NCBI RefSeq assembly: GCF_001870435.1
Contig: NZ_MDDR01000025.1
Coordinates: 1-64,000, forward strand
Length of the DNA stretch: 64,000 bases
Reading direction: 5' to 3'
Source of the DNA: Pseudomonas costantinii
GTDB taxonomy: Bacteria; Pseudomonadota; Gammaproteobacteria; Pseudomonadales; Pseudomonadaceae
The notes beneath the pieces are model-generated. The model had not been told where the DNA came from. It searched no databases and saw only the letters and a program-made list of their open reading frames with translations. The translations under genes and the position numbers were made by a program. Positions 43,611-54,076 of the stretch are shown one piece after another (the stretch's first letter is position 1; every line of letters begins with the position of its first letter).

Positions 43611-46346
43611 ATGTTTGCGCCTTTGTTAAAGAAACTTTTTGGAAGCAAGAATGAGCGCGAAGTTAAACGCATGCTCAAGACGGTGCAGCTGGTCAATGCC
43701 TTCGAGGAGCAGATGGTTGCTCTTTCGGACGAGCAATTGCGCGCCAAGACCGAAGAGTTCAAGGCCCGCATAGCCAAAGGTGAAACCCTCGACAAGCTGC
43801 TTCCCGAAGCCTTTGCGGTCGCCCGCGAAGCCGGTAAGCGTGTCATGGGCATGCGCCACTTCGACGTCCAGTTGATCGGCGGCATGACCTTGCATGAAGG
43901 CATGATTGCCGAAATGCGTACCGGTGAAGGCAAGACCCTGGTGGCAACCCTGGGTGTTTACCTCAACGCACTGTCCGGCAAGGGCGTGCACGTTGTGACG
44001 GTGAACGACTACCTGGCCCGCCGGGACGCCAACTGGATGCGCCCGCTGTATGAATTCCTCGGCCTGACCGTCGGCGTGGTAACGCCGTTCCAGCCACCGG
44101 AAGAGAAACGTCTGGCTTACGCTGCCGACATCACCTACGGCACCAACAACGAATTCGGTTTCGACTACCTGCGCGACAACATGGCGTTCAGCATGGAAGA
44201 AAAATTCCAGCGCGAACTCAACTTTGCCGTGATCGACGAAGTCGACTCCATCCTGATCGACGAAGCCCGTACCCCGCTGATCATCTCCGGCCAGGCCGAA
44301 GACAGCTCGCGTCTGTACACCGAAATCAACAAACTGATTCCGCGTCTGACCCAGCACATTGAAGAAGTGGAAGGCGTGGTGACCAAAGAAGGTCACTTCA
44401 CCATCGACGAGAAGACTCGTCAGGTCGAGCTCAACGAGGCCGGTCACCAGTTCGTCGAAGACATGCTGACCCAGATTGGCGAGCTGGGCGAGGGCGAAAG
44501 CCTGTACTCGGCGCACAACCTGGGCCTGTTGACCCACGTGTATGCTGGCCTGCGCGCTCACAAGCTGTTCCATCGCAACGTCGAATACATCGTGCAAGAC
44601 GGCCAGGTCGTACTGGTCGACGAACACACCGGTCGCACCATGCCGGGTCGTCGTCTGTCCGAAGGCCTGCACCAGGCCATCGAAGCCAAGGAAGTGCTCA
44701 ACATCCAGGCTGAAAGCCAGACGTTGGCGTCCACTACCTTCCAGAACTACTTCCGTCTGTACAACAAACTGTCCGGTATGACCGGTACAGCCGACACAGA
44801 AGCATTCGAATTCCACCAGATCTACGGTCTGTCGGTTGTGGTTATCCCGCCGAACAAGCCGCTGGCACGTAAAGACTTCAACGACCTGGTGTTCCTGACC
44901 GCCGAAGAGAAATACGCGGCGATCATCAACGACATCAAGGAAGGCATGGCCCAGGGCCGTCCGATCCTGGTGGGTACCGCCACCATCGAAACTTCCGAGC
45001 ACGTGTCCAACCTGCTTAATAAGGAAGGCATCGAGCACAAGGTCCTCAACGCCAAGTTCCACGAAAAAGAAGCCGAGATCATCGCCCAGGCCGGTCGCCC
45101 AGGCGCACTGACCATCGCGACCAACATGGCCGGTCGTGGTACCGACATCCTGTTGGGCGGCAACTGGGAAGTCGAAGTCGCGGCATTGGAAAACCCGAGT
45201 CCCGAGCAGATCGCACAGATCAAGGCTGACTGGCAGAAACGCCACCAGGCCGTGCTGGAGTCTGGTGGTTTGCAGGTGATCGCTTCCGAGCGTCACGAAT
45301 CGCGTCGTATCGACAACCAGTTGCGTGGTCGTGCCGGTCGTCAGGGTGACGCCGGTTCCAGCCGTTTCTACCTGTCCCTGGAAGACAGCCTGATGCGCAT
45401 CTTTGCCTCTGATCGGGTGAAGAACTTCATGAAAGCCTTGGGCATGCAGTCCGGTGAAGCGATCGAGCACCGCATGGTGACCAACGCCATCGAGAAGGCC
45501 CAGCGCAAGGTTGAAGGCCGCAACTTCGACATTCGTAAGCAACTGCTTGAGTTCGATGACGTCAACAACGAACAGCGTAAAGTGATCTATCACATGCGTA
45601 ACACGTTGCTGGCTGCCGATAACATTGGCGAGACCATTGCTGATTTCCGTCAGGACGTGCTTAACGCCACTGTCAGCGCCCACATCCCGCCACAGTCCCT
45701 GCCTGAGCAGTGGGATGTTGCCGGTCTGGAAGCTGCGCTGAAGAACGACTTCGGCGTCGACTTGCCGGTTCAGCAATGGCTGGACGAAGACGACCACCTG
45801 TACGAAGAAACCCTGCGCGAGAAGCTGATGACCGAGCTGCTGGCCGCGTACAACGAGAAAGAAGAGCAAGCAAGTGCCGAAGCACTGCGCACCTTCGAGA
45901 AGCAAATCGTTCTGCGCGTGTTGGACGATCTGTGGAAAGACCACCTGTCGACCATGGACCACCTGCGTCACGGTATCCACCTGCGTGGCTACGCCCAGAA
46001 GAACCCGAAGCAAGAGTACAAGCGCGAGTCGTTCACGCTGTTCTCCGAACTGCTGGATTCGATCAAGCGCGATTCGATTCGCGTGCTATCTCACGTTCAG
46101 GTGCGTCGCGAAGACCCGATCGAGGAAGAAGCTCGCTTGCGTCAGGAAGCCGAAGCACTGGCGGCCCGTATGCAGTTCCAGCATGACGAAGCACCGGGTC
46201 TGGAAGCCCCTGAGGTATTGGGCGAAGAGGTTGATGTGGCCCTGGCTCAAGCCCCGGTTCGCAATGACCAGAAGCTGGGCCGTAACGAACTGTGCTGGTG
46301 CGGTTCGGGCAAGAAGTTCAAACATTGCCACGGCGAAATCAACTAA
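43611..46346 (+). CDS. secA: preprotein translocase ATPase SecA
   Basis: A 911-residue motor that drives unfolded preproteins through SecYEG. Walker A is [13 protein letters not shown] near residue 102-114; VITVNDYLA-type [14 protein letters not shown], the [14 protein letters not shown] box and the second nucleotide domain with [14 protein letters not shown] are intact. The C-terminal [14 protein letters not shown] is the zinc-binding SecB/lipid-contact motif. I start it at 43611 ([12 protein letters not shown]), which matches SecA N-termini; 13 residues upstream do not. A terminator follows before argJ. Confidence 0.97.
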   Translation: MFAPLLKKLFGSKNEREVKRMLKTVQLVNAFEEQMVALSDEQLRAKTEEFKARIAKGETLDKLLPEAFAVAREAGKRVMGMRHFDVQLIGGMTLHEGMIAEMRTGEGKTLVATLGVYLNALSGKGVHVVTVNDYLARRDANWMRPLYEFLGLTVGVVTPFQPPEEKRLAYAADITYGTNNEFGFDYLRDNMAFSMEEKFQRELNFAVIDEVDSILIDEARTPLIISGQAEDSSRLYTEINKLIPRLTQHIEEVEGVVTKEGHFTIDEKTRQVELNEAGHQFVEDMLTQIGELGEGESLYSAHNLGLLTHVYAGLRAHKLFHRNVEYIVQDGQVVLVDEHTGRTMPGRRLSEGLHQAIEAKEVLNIQAESQTLASTTFQNYFRLYNKLSGMTGTADTEAFEFHQIYGLSVVVIPPNKPLARKDFNDLVFLTAEEKYAAIINDIKEGMAQGRPILVGTATIETSEHVSNLLNKEGIEHKVLNAKFHEKEAEIIAQAGRPGALTIATNMAGRGTDILLGGNWEVEVAALENPSPEQIAQIKADWQKRHQAVLESGGLQVIASERHESRRIDNQLRGRAGRQGDAGSSRFYLSLEDSLMRIFASDRVKNFMKALGMQSGEAIEHRMVTNAIEKAQRKVEGRNFDIRKQLLEFDDVNNEQRKVIYHMRNTLLAADNIGETIADFRQDVLNATVSAHIPPQSLPEQWDVAGLEAALKNDFGVDLPVQQWLDEDDHLYEETLREKLMTELLAAYNEKEEQASAEALRTFEKQIVLRVLDDLWKDHLSTMDHLRHGIHLRGYAQKNPKQEYKRESFTLFSELLDSIKRDSIRVLSHVQVRREDPIEEEARLRQEAEALAARMQFQHDEAPGLEAPEVLGEEVDVALAQAPVRNDQKLGRNELCWCGSGKKFKHCHGEIN

Positions 46347-46374
46347 GATTTTTGCCTGACGCTGTAACACCCTG

Positions 46375-46407
46375 CGCCGCGACCGGCCTCTGCCGTCGCG
46401 GCGTTTT
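46375..46407 (+). terminator. rho-independent terminator of secA
   Basis: CGCCGCGAC at 46375-46383 pairs perfectly with GTCGCGGCG at 46395-46403, followed by TTTT. Confidence 0.88.
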
Positions 46408-46469
46408 GCCATTAATTTCACCGTCGCTCACGACGGCACAGACATCACCTATTTTTAAGGAGCGCATTC

Positions 46470-47687
46470 ATGGCTGTTGGTCTTGGTCCTTTGCCCACTT
46501 TGCACCCGGTTGCCGGTTTTGAACTCGGTATCGCTTCGGCCGGCATCAAGCGCCCAGGGCGCAAAGATGTGGTGGTGATGCGCTGTGCTGAAGGCTCGAC
46601 TGTCGCGGGTGTGTTCACCCTCAACGCTTTCTGCGCTGCGCCGGTGATCCTGGCCAAACAACGTGTGGCTGGTTCTATTCGTTACCTGCTGACCAACACC
46701 GGCAATGCCAACGCCGGTACCGGCGAACCAGGCTTGGTGGCGGCTGCGCGCACCTGCGCCAAGCTGGCCCAATTGACCGGTGTAGATGCCAGCCAAGTGC
46801 TGCCGTACTCCACCGGCGTGATCGGTGAGCCGTTGCCTGTTGAGAAAATCGAAGGCGCCCTGCAAGCCGCGCTGGACGACCTGTCTGTGGATAACTGGGC
46901 CGCCGCCGCCACCGGCATCATGACCACCGACACCTTGCCAAAAGGCGCGAGTCGTCAGTTCGTACACGAAGGCGTGACTGTCACCGTGACCGGTATCAGC
47001 AAAGGCGCGGGCATGATCCGCCCGAACATGGCCACCATGCTCGGCTATATCGCCACCGACGCCAAAGTCTCCCGCGACGTGCTGCACAGCCTGATCCTGG
47101 ACGGCGCTAACAAGTCGTTCAACCGCATTACTATCGACGGCGACACCTCGACCAACGACTGCTGCATGCTGATCGCTACCGGCCAGGCCAATCTGCCGGA
47201 AATCACCTCCGCCAACGGCCCGCTGTTCGCGGCGTTGAAGCAGGCGGTGTTCGAAGTGTGCATGGACGTGGCCCAGGCCATCGTGCGTGACGGCGAGGGC
47301 GCTACCAAGTTCGTCACTGTTGAAGTCAACGGCGGCGGCAACCACCAGGAATGCCTGGACGTGGGCTACACCGTGGCGCATTCGCCGCTGATCAAGACTG
47401 CACTGTTCGCTTCCGACCCGAACTGGGGCCGTATCCTCGCCGCCGTTGGTCGTGCCGGCGTGCCGAACCTGGACGTGAGCAAGATCGACGTGTTCCTCGG
47501 CGACGTGTGCATCGCCAGCCGTGGCGCCCGTGCGCAGACCTACACCGAAGCTCAAGGCTCGGCGGTGATGCAGCAGGAAGAAATCACCATCCGCATCGAG
47601 CTGGGTCGCGGCGCGTGCAGCGAAACCATCTGGACCACCGACCTGTCCCACGAGTACGTGAAGATCAATGCGGAATACCGTACCTGA
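46470..47687 (+). CDS. argJ: bifunctional ornithine acetyltransferase / N-acetylglutamate synthase
   Basis: A 405-residue arginine-biosynthesis enzyme that moves the acetyl group from N-acetylornithine to glutamate. It self-cleaves before a threonine in the PNMATMLGY motif, here Ala188/Thr189, giving the alpha and beta chains. GIMTTDT near residue 150 and the C-terminal [18 protein letters not shown] agree with the family. It follows secA after a terminator. The Nudix-ThiE fusion gene begins 20 bp after its stop, so the two may be co-transcribed. Confidence 0.95.
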   Translation: MAVGLGPLPTLHPVAGFELGIASAGIKRPGRKDVVVMRCAEGSTVAGVFTLNAFCAAPVILAKQRVAGSIRYLLTNTGNANAGTGEPGLVAAARTCAKLAQLTGVDASQVLPYSTGVIGEPLPVEKIEGALQAALDDLSVDNWAAAATGIMTTDTLPKGASRQFVHEGVTVTVTGISKGAGMIRPNMATMLGYIATDAKVSRDVLHSLILDGANKSFNRITIDGDTSTNDCCMLIATGQANLPEITSANGPLFAALKQAVFEVCMDVAQAIVRDGEGATKFVTVEVNGGGNHQECLDVGYTVAHSPLIKTALFASDPNWGRILAAVGRAGVPNLDVSKIDVFLGDVCIASRGARAQTYTEAQGSAVMQQEEITIRIELGRGACSETIWTTDLSHEYVKINAEYRT

Positions 47688-47707
47688 TAGCAAAGAGGAT
47701 TAGCGCG

Positions 47708-48652
47708 GTGAAACGAGTGCATGTAGCAGCAGCGGTGATCCGCGGTGTCGACGGCAGGATCCTGCTGGCGCGCCGCGCCGATACTCAGCATCAGGGTGGC
47801 CTCTGGGAGTTTCCCGGTGGCAAGGTCGAGGCCGACGAGTCGGTCGCCACGGCGCTGTCCCGCGAATTGCAGGAAGAGCTGGGTATTCAGGTCACCACGG
47901 CGCGGCCGCTGATCAAAGTGCAGCATGACTACCCGGACAAGCAGGTGTTGCTGGATGTCTGGGAAGTCTCAGCCTTTACTGGCGAACCCCATGGTGCCGA
48001 AGGGCAGCCGCTGGAATGGGTGGCCCCTCGGGACTTGCCCAACTATGAATTTCCGGCGGCGAATGCGCCGATCGTTGCGGCGGCACGGTTGCCTGCGCAA
48101 TACCTGATCACCCCGGGCGAGCTGGAAACCCCGACGCTGTTGCGCGGTATTCAGAAAGCCATTGCCGGCGGTATCAAGCTGGTTCAATTGCGTGCGCCCA
48201 ACGGTTACGACCCTAAATACCGTGACCTGGCGGTGGACGCTGTTGGCCTGTGTGCCGGCAAGGCGCAATTGATGCTCAAGGGGCCGTTTGAATGGCTGGG
48301 GGATTTTCCTTCGGCGGGTTGGCACATGACCTCGGCGCAACTGCGTAAGTACGCGAGCAAAGGTCGGCCGTTGCCAAAGGATCGCTGGTTGGCGGCGTCG
48401 TGCCACAACGCAGAAGAACTGGCGCTGGCGGAAATGATGGACGTGGATTTTGTCACGCTGTCGCCGGTTCAGCCGACCCAGACTCACCCCGATGCCCAGC
48501 CTTTGGGCTGGGAGCAGGCGGCGCAGTTGATCAGTGGATTCAGCAAACCGGTGTTTTTGCTCGGCGGGGTTGGGCCTGCTGAACAGGAGCAGGCTTGGGA
48601 CGCTGGGGCTCAGGGTGTTGCGGGTATTAGAGCGTTTTGGCCTGAGGTTTGA
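47708..48652 (+). CDS. Nudix hydrolase fused to thiamine-phosphate synthase-like domain
   Basis: A 314-residue two-domain protein. The N-terminal Nudix domain has an intact box at residues 38-60 (GGKVEADESVATALSRELQE, then ELGI) and WEFPGGK as in MutT, predicting hydrolysis of oxidised or other nucleoside triphosphates. The C-terminal TIM-barrel part (about 140-310) resembles ThiE/TenI, with GIKLVQLRAP, a VDFVTLSPVQPT segment and FLLGGVGPAEQEQAW. The fusion is known in Pseudomonas (PA4400 type). GTG start with GAGG 9 bases upstream. The combination may clean up damaged thiamine or nucleotide phosphates (inference). Confidence 0.85.
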   Translation: MKRVHVAAAVIRGVDGRILLARRADTQHQGGLWEFPGGKVEADESVATALSRELQEELGIQVTTARPLIKVQHDYPDKQVLLDVWEVSAFTGEPHGAEGQPLEWVAPRDLPNYEFPAANAPIVAAARLPAQYLITPGELETPTLLRGIQKAIAGGIKLVQLRAPNGYDPKYRDLAVDAVGLCAGKAQLMLKGPFEWLGDFPSAGWHMTSAQLRKYASKGRPLPKDRWLAASCHNAEELALAEMMDVDFVTLSPVQPTQTHPDAQPLGWEQAAQLISGFSKPVFLLGGVGPAEQEQAWDAGAQGVAGIRAFWPEV

Positions 48653-48671
48653 TGCCGCTCTGACAGGACTC

Positions 48672-48691
48672 TTCGCGGGCTTGCTCGCGAA
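48672..48691. repeat. REP-like palindrome
   Basis: TTCGCGGGCTTGCTCGCGAA: perfect six-base outer arms around GGCTTGCT. It is a common Pseudomonas REP variant and lies between the convergent Nudix-ThiE and adenosyltransferase genes. Confidence 0.7.
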
Positions 48692-48716
48692 AGGGCCTGA
48701 TCAAACACCGCTGTAC

Positions 48717-49295
48717 TCAGTGTGGCTTCGCCGCCGCCTGCCACAAAATCTCCGCAACACCCTGGCGCCTGGCAATCACCCGCGCCGCCACAAACAACAA
48801 ATCCGACAACCGATTGATATACGCCAACCCCACGCCCTCCAAAGGCTCCAGCGCATTCAACTGCTGACACCGCCGCTCCGCACTACGCGCCAGGCTGCGG
48901 CACACATGGGCCTGGGCGATCAGCGCTGAACCACCGGGCAAGATGAAGTTCTCCAGCGGCCCGACTTCCTCATTCCAGCGATCAATCGCCGCCTCTAGCC
49001 GATCGACTTCCGCCGCATTCAGCGCCTTGTACACCGGCATCGCCAGTTCACCGCCCAGATCGAACAAACGGTGCTGACAAGGTGTAAGCACCTCAATCAC
49101 ATCCTTTAGCTCCGGATGCTTGCCACTCTGTTCTTCAAGATTGGCCAACAGCAAACCCAACTGGCTGTTCAGCGTATCGACCTCGCCGATGGCCTCCACC
49201 CGTGGGTGGTCCTTGGGCACGCGTCGGCCGTCGCCCAGGCCCGTCTCGCCCTTGTCGCCGGTGCGGGTGTAGATCTTCGACAGGCGAAAGCCCAT
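48717..49295 (-). CDS. cob(I)yrinic acid a,c-diamide adenosyltransferase, PduO type
   Basis: A 192-residue adenosyltransferase making the Co-C bond of adenosylcobalamin. The N-terminal IYTRTGDKGETGLGDGRRV is the ATP-binding signature, and VCRSLARSAERRC and YINRLSDLLFVAAR are the conserved helices of the PduO/MMAB fold. GGAG eight bases upstream favours the ATG at 49295. An ATG six bases earlier overlaps the kinase stop codon as ATGA and is the alternative. It is probably co-transcribed with panE and the sensor kinase. Confidence 0.9.
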   Translation of the reverse strand: MGFRLSKIYTRTGDKGETGLGDGRRVPKDHPRVEAIGEVDTLNSQLGLLLANLEEQSGKHPELKDVIEVLTPCQHRLFDLGGELAMPVYKALNAAEVDRLEAAIDRWNEEVGPLENFILPGGSALIAQAHVCRSLARSAERRCQQLNALEPLEGVGLAYINRLSDLLFVAARVIARRQGVAEILWQAAAKPH

Positions 49296-49297
49296 GG

Positions 49298-51334
49298 TCA
49301 TTGCTCCAGTTGAGTGAGTTCGTAGGGCGGTAATTGGCTGCCCGCTAAAGGCAGGCGCAGGGTAAAGCAGGTGCCTTGGCCTAGCGTGGAGTGCACTTCC
49401 ATCTGGCCTTTGTGGTTGTTGGTAATGATGAAGTACGACACCGATAGCCCAAGCCCGGTGCCCTGGCCGATTTCCTTGGTGGTGAAAAATGGCTCGAAAG
49501 TACGTTTGCGCACGTTTTCGCTCATGCCGATGCCGTTGTCTTCCACCTGGATCTCCGCCCAAGGCGGATTGAGGCGGGTGCGCAGGATAATGCGCCCAGG
49601 TTCACTGTCATCTTCACGCAGGTGAATGGCCTGAGCTGCGTTTTTCAGCAGGTTGAGCAGCACCTGTTCCAGTTCGTTGGCGGTGCCGGGTACCGGGCCT
49701 AACTGCGGATCGAACTGGCGGATGATCGCCTGGCCCTTGAAGTCGAAGCCGATCGTCAGGTCGAAGTCATTACCGGCAATGTCTACCGCTTGGTCGATCA
49801 GTGCCGGTAAATCGCAGGGCGCCATCTGGCGATTACTGCGGCGGCTGAAACTGAGCATATGGGTGACGATTTTCGCTGCCCGAGCCCCGGCTTGCTGGAT
49901 GCCATCGAGCAGTTGCGGCACTTCGCGGCTTTGCAGGTAGCGATTGACCGTGTCTAGCTCGATGCCCGCCTGTTCGGCGTGTTCCAGGTTCTTGGGCAGG
50001 TCGGGGGACAGGCGGCGACGGATGTTCTGCACGTTATGCAGGATCGCCCCCAGCGGGTTATTAATTTCGTGGGCCATACCCGCGGCGAGACCGCCGACGG
50101 AGAGCATTTTCTCCGATTGCACCATCATTTCTTCCAGGGACAGGCGCTGGGTGATGTCGTCGATACGGATGACCACGCCACGCCCGGCACCGCCCATCAA
50201 TGGGTAGAAGGTCAGGGCGTAATGTTTGGGCTCGTCATCCTTGATCCAGGTGACGCGCTCAATGCGTTCCACCGTGTGCTGCTCAACCGTGGCCTTGATT
50301 TGCGGCAGATACGGCTTGAGCGGTTGGAACGCAAGGAAGATCGGTTGATTCAGTGCCTCATCCAGACGCGTGCCGGAAAGCGCAGTTGCCTCCTGGTTCC
50401 ATTGGGTGACGTAGAGCTGCTCATCCAGAGCGATCAGCGCCGAAGGCATCGAGTCGATGATGCTGTTCAGGTAGTTCTGGAAACCGGTGAGCTTTTTCTC
50501 GATCTTGCTGCGAACCTGCACTTCCAGTTCCAGCTTGCGGTTGGTGTGGCGTGTCTCTTCGGCCAAGCCTTGGGCCTGATCGTAGGCGGCCTGGGAGTCG
50601 TCGCGCGCGCGCTTGAGCTGCTGCTCGCGGGCTTCGATGCGTGACAGCATGGTGTTGAAGGCTTCGGCCAGGCTGCCGATCTCATCGTGGTTACCACGCC
50701 GGGCGCGCAGGGCGTAGTTTTCTTCGCGGGTTACCTGGCGGGACAGTTCTTCCAGTTCGTGGATCGGACGGGTAATCAGGCGTTTGATCTGCCGCGCGAT
50801 GACCAGCCATAGCAGCACACTGAAAATCAGAATGCCCAGGCTCGCCGTCAGCGTACCGGTATAGAAGGCGACCGGCAGTTCACTGCTGGCCACCAACAGC
50901 AGATGCCCGGAAGGCTGGCCGGCGCGGGGCAGGGTGATGATTTGATTGCTGCGAAACTCGGTGACGCGCCAGGCCTCGATATGCCGGTAATTGTCCGGCA
51001 GGTGTAAGCGATTGACGTGTTGCATCTGCGCCAGACGGTTGCCTTCTCCGTCATACAACGCAGCGGCGCGTAGTGGCGAGTAACTGGTCAGTTCGTTGAG
51101 CAGGGCCTCAGCCTTGGCTGGGGACTCAAGGGCTTCGGCGGCGAGGGACGGGTTGGACACCAGGCGGCCAATGGCCTGCAATGCCTGGGGCGCCATGCTT
51201 TCCTGGGAGATCCAGTAGGCGGCACTGATAAACGTCAGGTTGGCCACCAGCAATACGGTGGTCAATAACACCAGCAAGGCGGCCAGCAGCTTCTGCCCTA
51301 CCGGTAGATTTTCAAGACGCTGGCGCAGTGGCAT
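49298..51334 (-). CDS. sensor histidine kinase with PAS domain
   Basis: A 678-residue membrane kinase. There are two membrane helices (about 17-40 and 155-175) around a short periplasmic sensor, then HAMP, a coiled-coil (about 240-290), a PAS domain (about 295-410, SIIDSMPSALIALDEQLYVTQW), the histidine box AAGMAHEINNPLGAIL and an HATPase domain with NLLKNAAQAI, DNGIGM and GTGLGLSVSYFIITN. No response regulator gene is next to it, so its partner lies elsewhere. The ATG at 51334 gives a normal N-terminus; the 24 residues upstream overlap panE and are not supported. It corresponds to PA4398 by neighbourhood. Confidence 0.88.
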   Translation of the reverse strand: MPLRQRLENLPVGQKLLAALLVLLTTVLLVANLTFISAAYWISQESMAPQALQAIGRLVSNPSLAAEALESPAKAEALLNELTSYSPLRAAALYDGEGNRLAQMQHVNRLHLPDNYRHIEAWRVTEFRSNQIITLPRAGQPSGHLLLVASSELPVAFYTGTLTASLGILIFSVLLWLVIARQIKRLITRPIHELEELSRQVTREENYALRARRGNHDEIGSLAEAFNTMLSRIEAREQQLKRARDDSQAAYDQAQGLAEETRHTNRKLELEVQVRSKIEKKLTGFQNYLNSIIDSMPSALIALDEQLYVTQWNQEATALSGTRLDEALNQPIFLAFQPLKPYLPQIKATVEQHTVERIERVTWIKDDEPKHYALTFYPLMGGAGRGVVIRIDDITQRLSLEEMMVQSEKMLSVGGLAAGMAHEINNPLGAILHNVQNIRRRLSPDLPKNLEHAEQAGIELDTVNRYLQSREVPQLLDGIQQAGARAAKIVTHMLSFSRRSNRQMAPCDLPALIDQAVDIAGNDFDLTIGFDFKGQAIIRQFDPQLGPVPGTANELEQVLLNLLKNAAQAIHLREDDSEPGRIILRTRLNPPWAEIQVEDNGIGMSENVRKRTFEPFFTTKEIGQGTGLGLSVSYFIITNNHKGQMEVHSTLGQGTCFTLRLPLAGSQLPPYELTQLEQ

Positions 51335-51380
51335 CAGGTTTTTTCCAGGTGATAGACAGGTAGGCAGGGTAGCGCGTGCC

Positions 51381-52403
<1,023 letters not shown>

Positions 52404-52421
52404 TTATATTGGAGAAATGAC

Positions 52422-52907
52422 ATGCCTTCGTTCGACGTGGTATCCGAACTGGACAAACACGAAGTCACCAACGCCGTCGAGAACGCCGTCAAGGAGCTGG
52501 ACCGTCGCTATGACTTGAAAGGCAAGGGCAGCTTCGAATTCAAGGAAAAGGAACTGACCGTCAACCTGACCGCTGAAGCCGATTTCCAGCTGGAAGCGAT
52601 GATCGAGATCCTCAAGCTGTCCTTGGTAAAGCGCAAGATCGACGCGCAGTGCCTTGAAATCAAAGATGCCTACGCTTCCGGCAAGCTGATGAAGCAGGAA
52701 GCCGTACTCAAGGAAGGCATCGACAAAGAGCTGGCGAAGAAAATCGTCGCTCACGTTAAAGATGCCAAGTTGAAAGTCCAGGCGGCTATCCAGGGCGAGC
52801 AGGTACGTATCACCGGCAAGAAGCGTGACGACTTGCAGGAAGCGATCGCTGCCCTGCGCGCCAAGACCTTCGACATGCCGCTGCAGTTCAATAACTTCCG
52901 CGACTGA
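52422..52907 (+). CDS. yajQ: YajQ-family nucleotide-binding protein (DUF520)
   Basis: A 161-residue YajQ homologue with two ferredoxin-like halves: [38 protein letters not shown] and [20 protein letters not shown]. YajQ-type proteins bind nucleotides, and c-di-GMP binding has been shown for Xanthomonas and Pseudomonas members. GGAG about eight bases before the ATG supports the start. It is divergent from panE and has its own terminator. Confidence 0.93.
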   Translation: MPSFDVVSELDKHEVTNAVENAVKELDRRYDLKGKGSFEFKEKELTVNLTAEADFQLEAMIEILKLSLVKRKIDAQCLEIKDAYASGKLMKQEAVLKEGIDKELAKKIVAHVKDAKLKVQAAIQGEQVRITGKKRDDLQEAIAALRAKTFDMPLQFNNFRD

Positions 52908-52970
52908 TGGCACTTTGGGGAACCTGTTGGGTTTTTTGACGTCCCACGCCCCAGTGTCTGTGCCTGCCAA

Positions 52971-52997
52971 TGAGCCCCACGGGGCTCATTTGCGTTT
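52971..52997 (+). terminator. rho-independent terminator of yajQ
   Basis: TGAGCCC and GGGCTCA around a CACG loop at 52971-52988, followed by TTTGCGTTTT. Confidence 0.8.
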
Positions 52998-53043
52998 TCA
53001 GACAGTCAATAAAGCCGCACATCCGCGAAACTGGAGAAGATAG

Positions 53044-53886
53044 ATGGATTTGAATGCTGAAGTGGATCAACTGATCAAGAGCTCAGAGTCGTGGATCCCG
53101 ATGATCATGGAATACGGCAGCCGGTTTTTGCTGGCAGTGATCACCCTGGCCATCGGTTGGTGGCTGATCAACGTTCTGACCCACCGTGTGGGTCGTTTGC
53201 TGGCTCTGCGTAATGCGGACCTGGCGCTGCAACATTTCATCACCAGCCTGGCCAACATCGCGCTTAAAGTCATGCTGGTTGTCAACGTGGCCTCGATGAT
53301 CGGTGTGGCAACCACCTCGTTCGTTGCCGCGATTGGTGCCGCCACCCTGGCCATCGGCCTGGCGTTGCAAGGCAGCCTGGCGAACTTCGCCGGTGGTGTG
53401 CTGATTCTGTTGTTCCGCCCGTTCCGCATTGGTGACTGGATCGAAGCCCAGGGCACTTCCGGTACCGTCGACAGCATCCAGATCTTCCACACCGTGTTGC
53501 GCACCGGTGACAACAAGACGGTGATCATTCCGAACGGCAGCCTGTCCAACGGCCTGATCACCAACACCAACCGTCAGCCGACCCGCAAGGTAGTGTTTGA
53601 CGTGGGTGTCGACTATAACGCCGACCTGCAGAAAGCCCGTGAAGTGCTGCTGGAGCTGGCGAAAGACCCGCGTGTGTTGGCTGATCCGGCGGCGGTAGCC
53701 GTGGTTTCGACCCTGGGCGACAGTTCGATCACTGTTTCTCTGCGTTGCTGGACCAAGACAGCAGATTATTGGGACCTGGTGTTCATGTTTAATGAACTGG
53801 CACGTGATCGCTTGAAAGAGGCGGGGATTGATATTCCGTTTCCACAGCGGGTTATTCGTGTGATGCAGGAACCTGTTGCGAAATAA
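53044..53886 (+). CDS. mscS: small-conductance mechanosensitive channel, MscS family
   Basis: A 280-residue MscS-type channel that releases solutes on hypo-osmotic shock. Three membrane helices (about 25-48, 60-85 and 90-115) end in the pore helix AIGAATLAIGLALQGSLANFAGG, with the alternating Gly/Ala packing of MscS. The beta domain (GDWIEAQGTSGTVDSI, FHTVLRTGDNKTVIIPNG) and the C-terminal alpha-beta domain follow. Size equals E. coli MscS. A terminator lies downstream. Confidence 0.93.
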   Translation: MDLNAEVDQLIKSSESWIPMIMEYGSRFLLAVITLAIGWWLINVLTHRVGRLLALRNADLALQHFITSLANIALKVMLVVNVASMIGVATTSFVAAIGAATLAIGLALQGSLANFAGGVLILLFRPFRIGDWIEAQGTSGTVDSIQIFHTVLRTGDNKTVIIPNGSLSNGLITNTNRQPTRKVVFDVGVDYNADLQKAREVLLELAKDPRVLADPAAVAVVSTLGDSSITVSLRCWTKTADYWDLVFMFNELARDRLKEAGIDIPFPQRVIRVMQEPVAK

Positions 53887-53993
53887 CTAAGCGGCAGGGT
53901 GTTGAACTTGGCCGATAGGTCAGGTTCGATGCAAACGTTTAATCTCGTTAGTTAGCTTGCTAGTTATTTTTCGATTGAAATAAAACTGCAATA

Positions 53994-54031
53994 AAAAAGC
54001 CGCTCCCTTGTAGACAGGGGAGCGGCTTTTT
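53994..54031. terminator. bidirectional rho-independent terminator
   Basis: A 14-bp perfect stem AAAAAGCCGCTCCC with its complement, between the convergent mscS and porin genes, with A and T tracts on both sides. Confidence 0.93.
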
Positions 54032-54076
54032 ATTTAAGGCCTAAACCTTAAGTCATCGTTGCAATCAAGTTGCTGA

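Noticed and set aside
43626..46013. 795-residue frame antisense to secA
   Set aside because: secA is full length with every motif; the antisense product has no recognisable fold and unusual composition.
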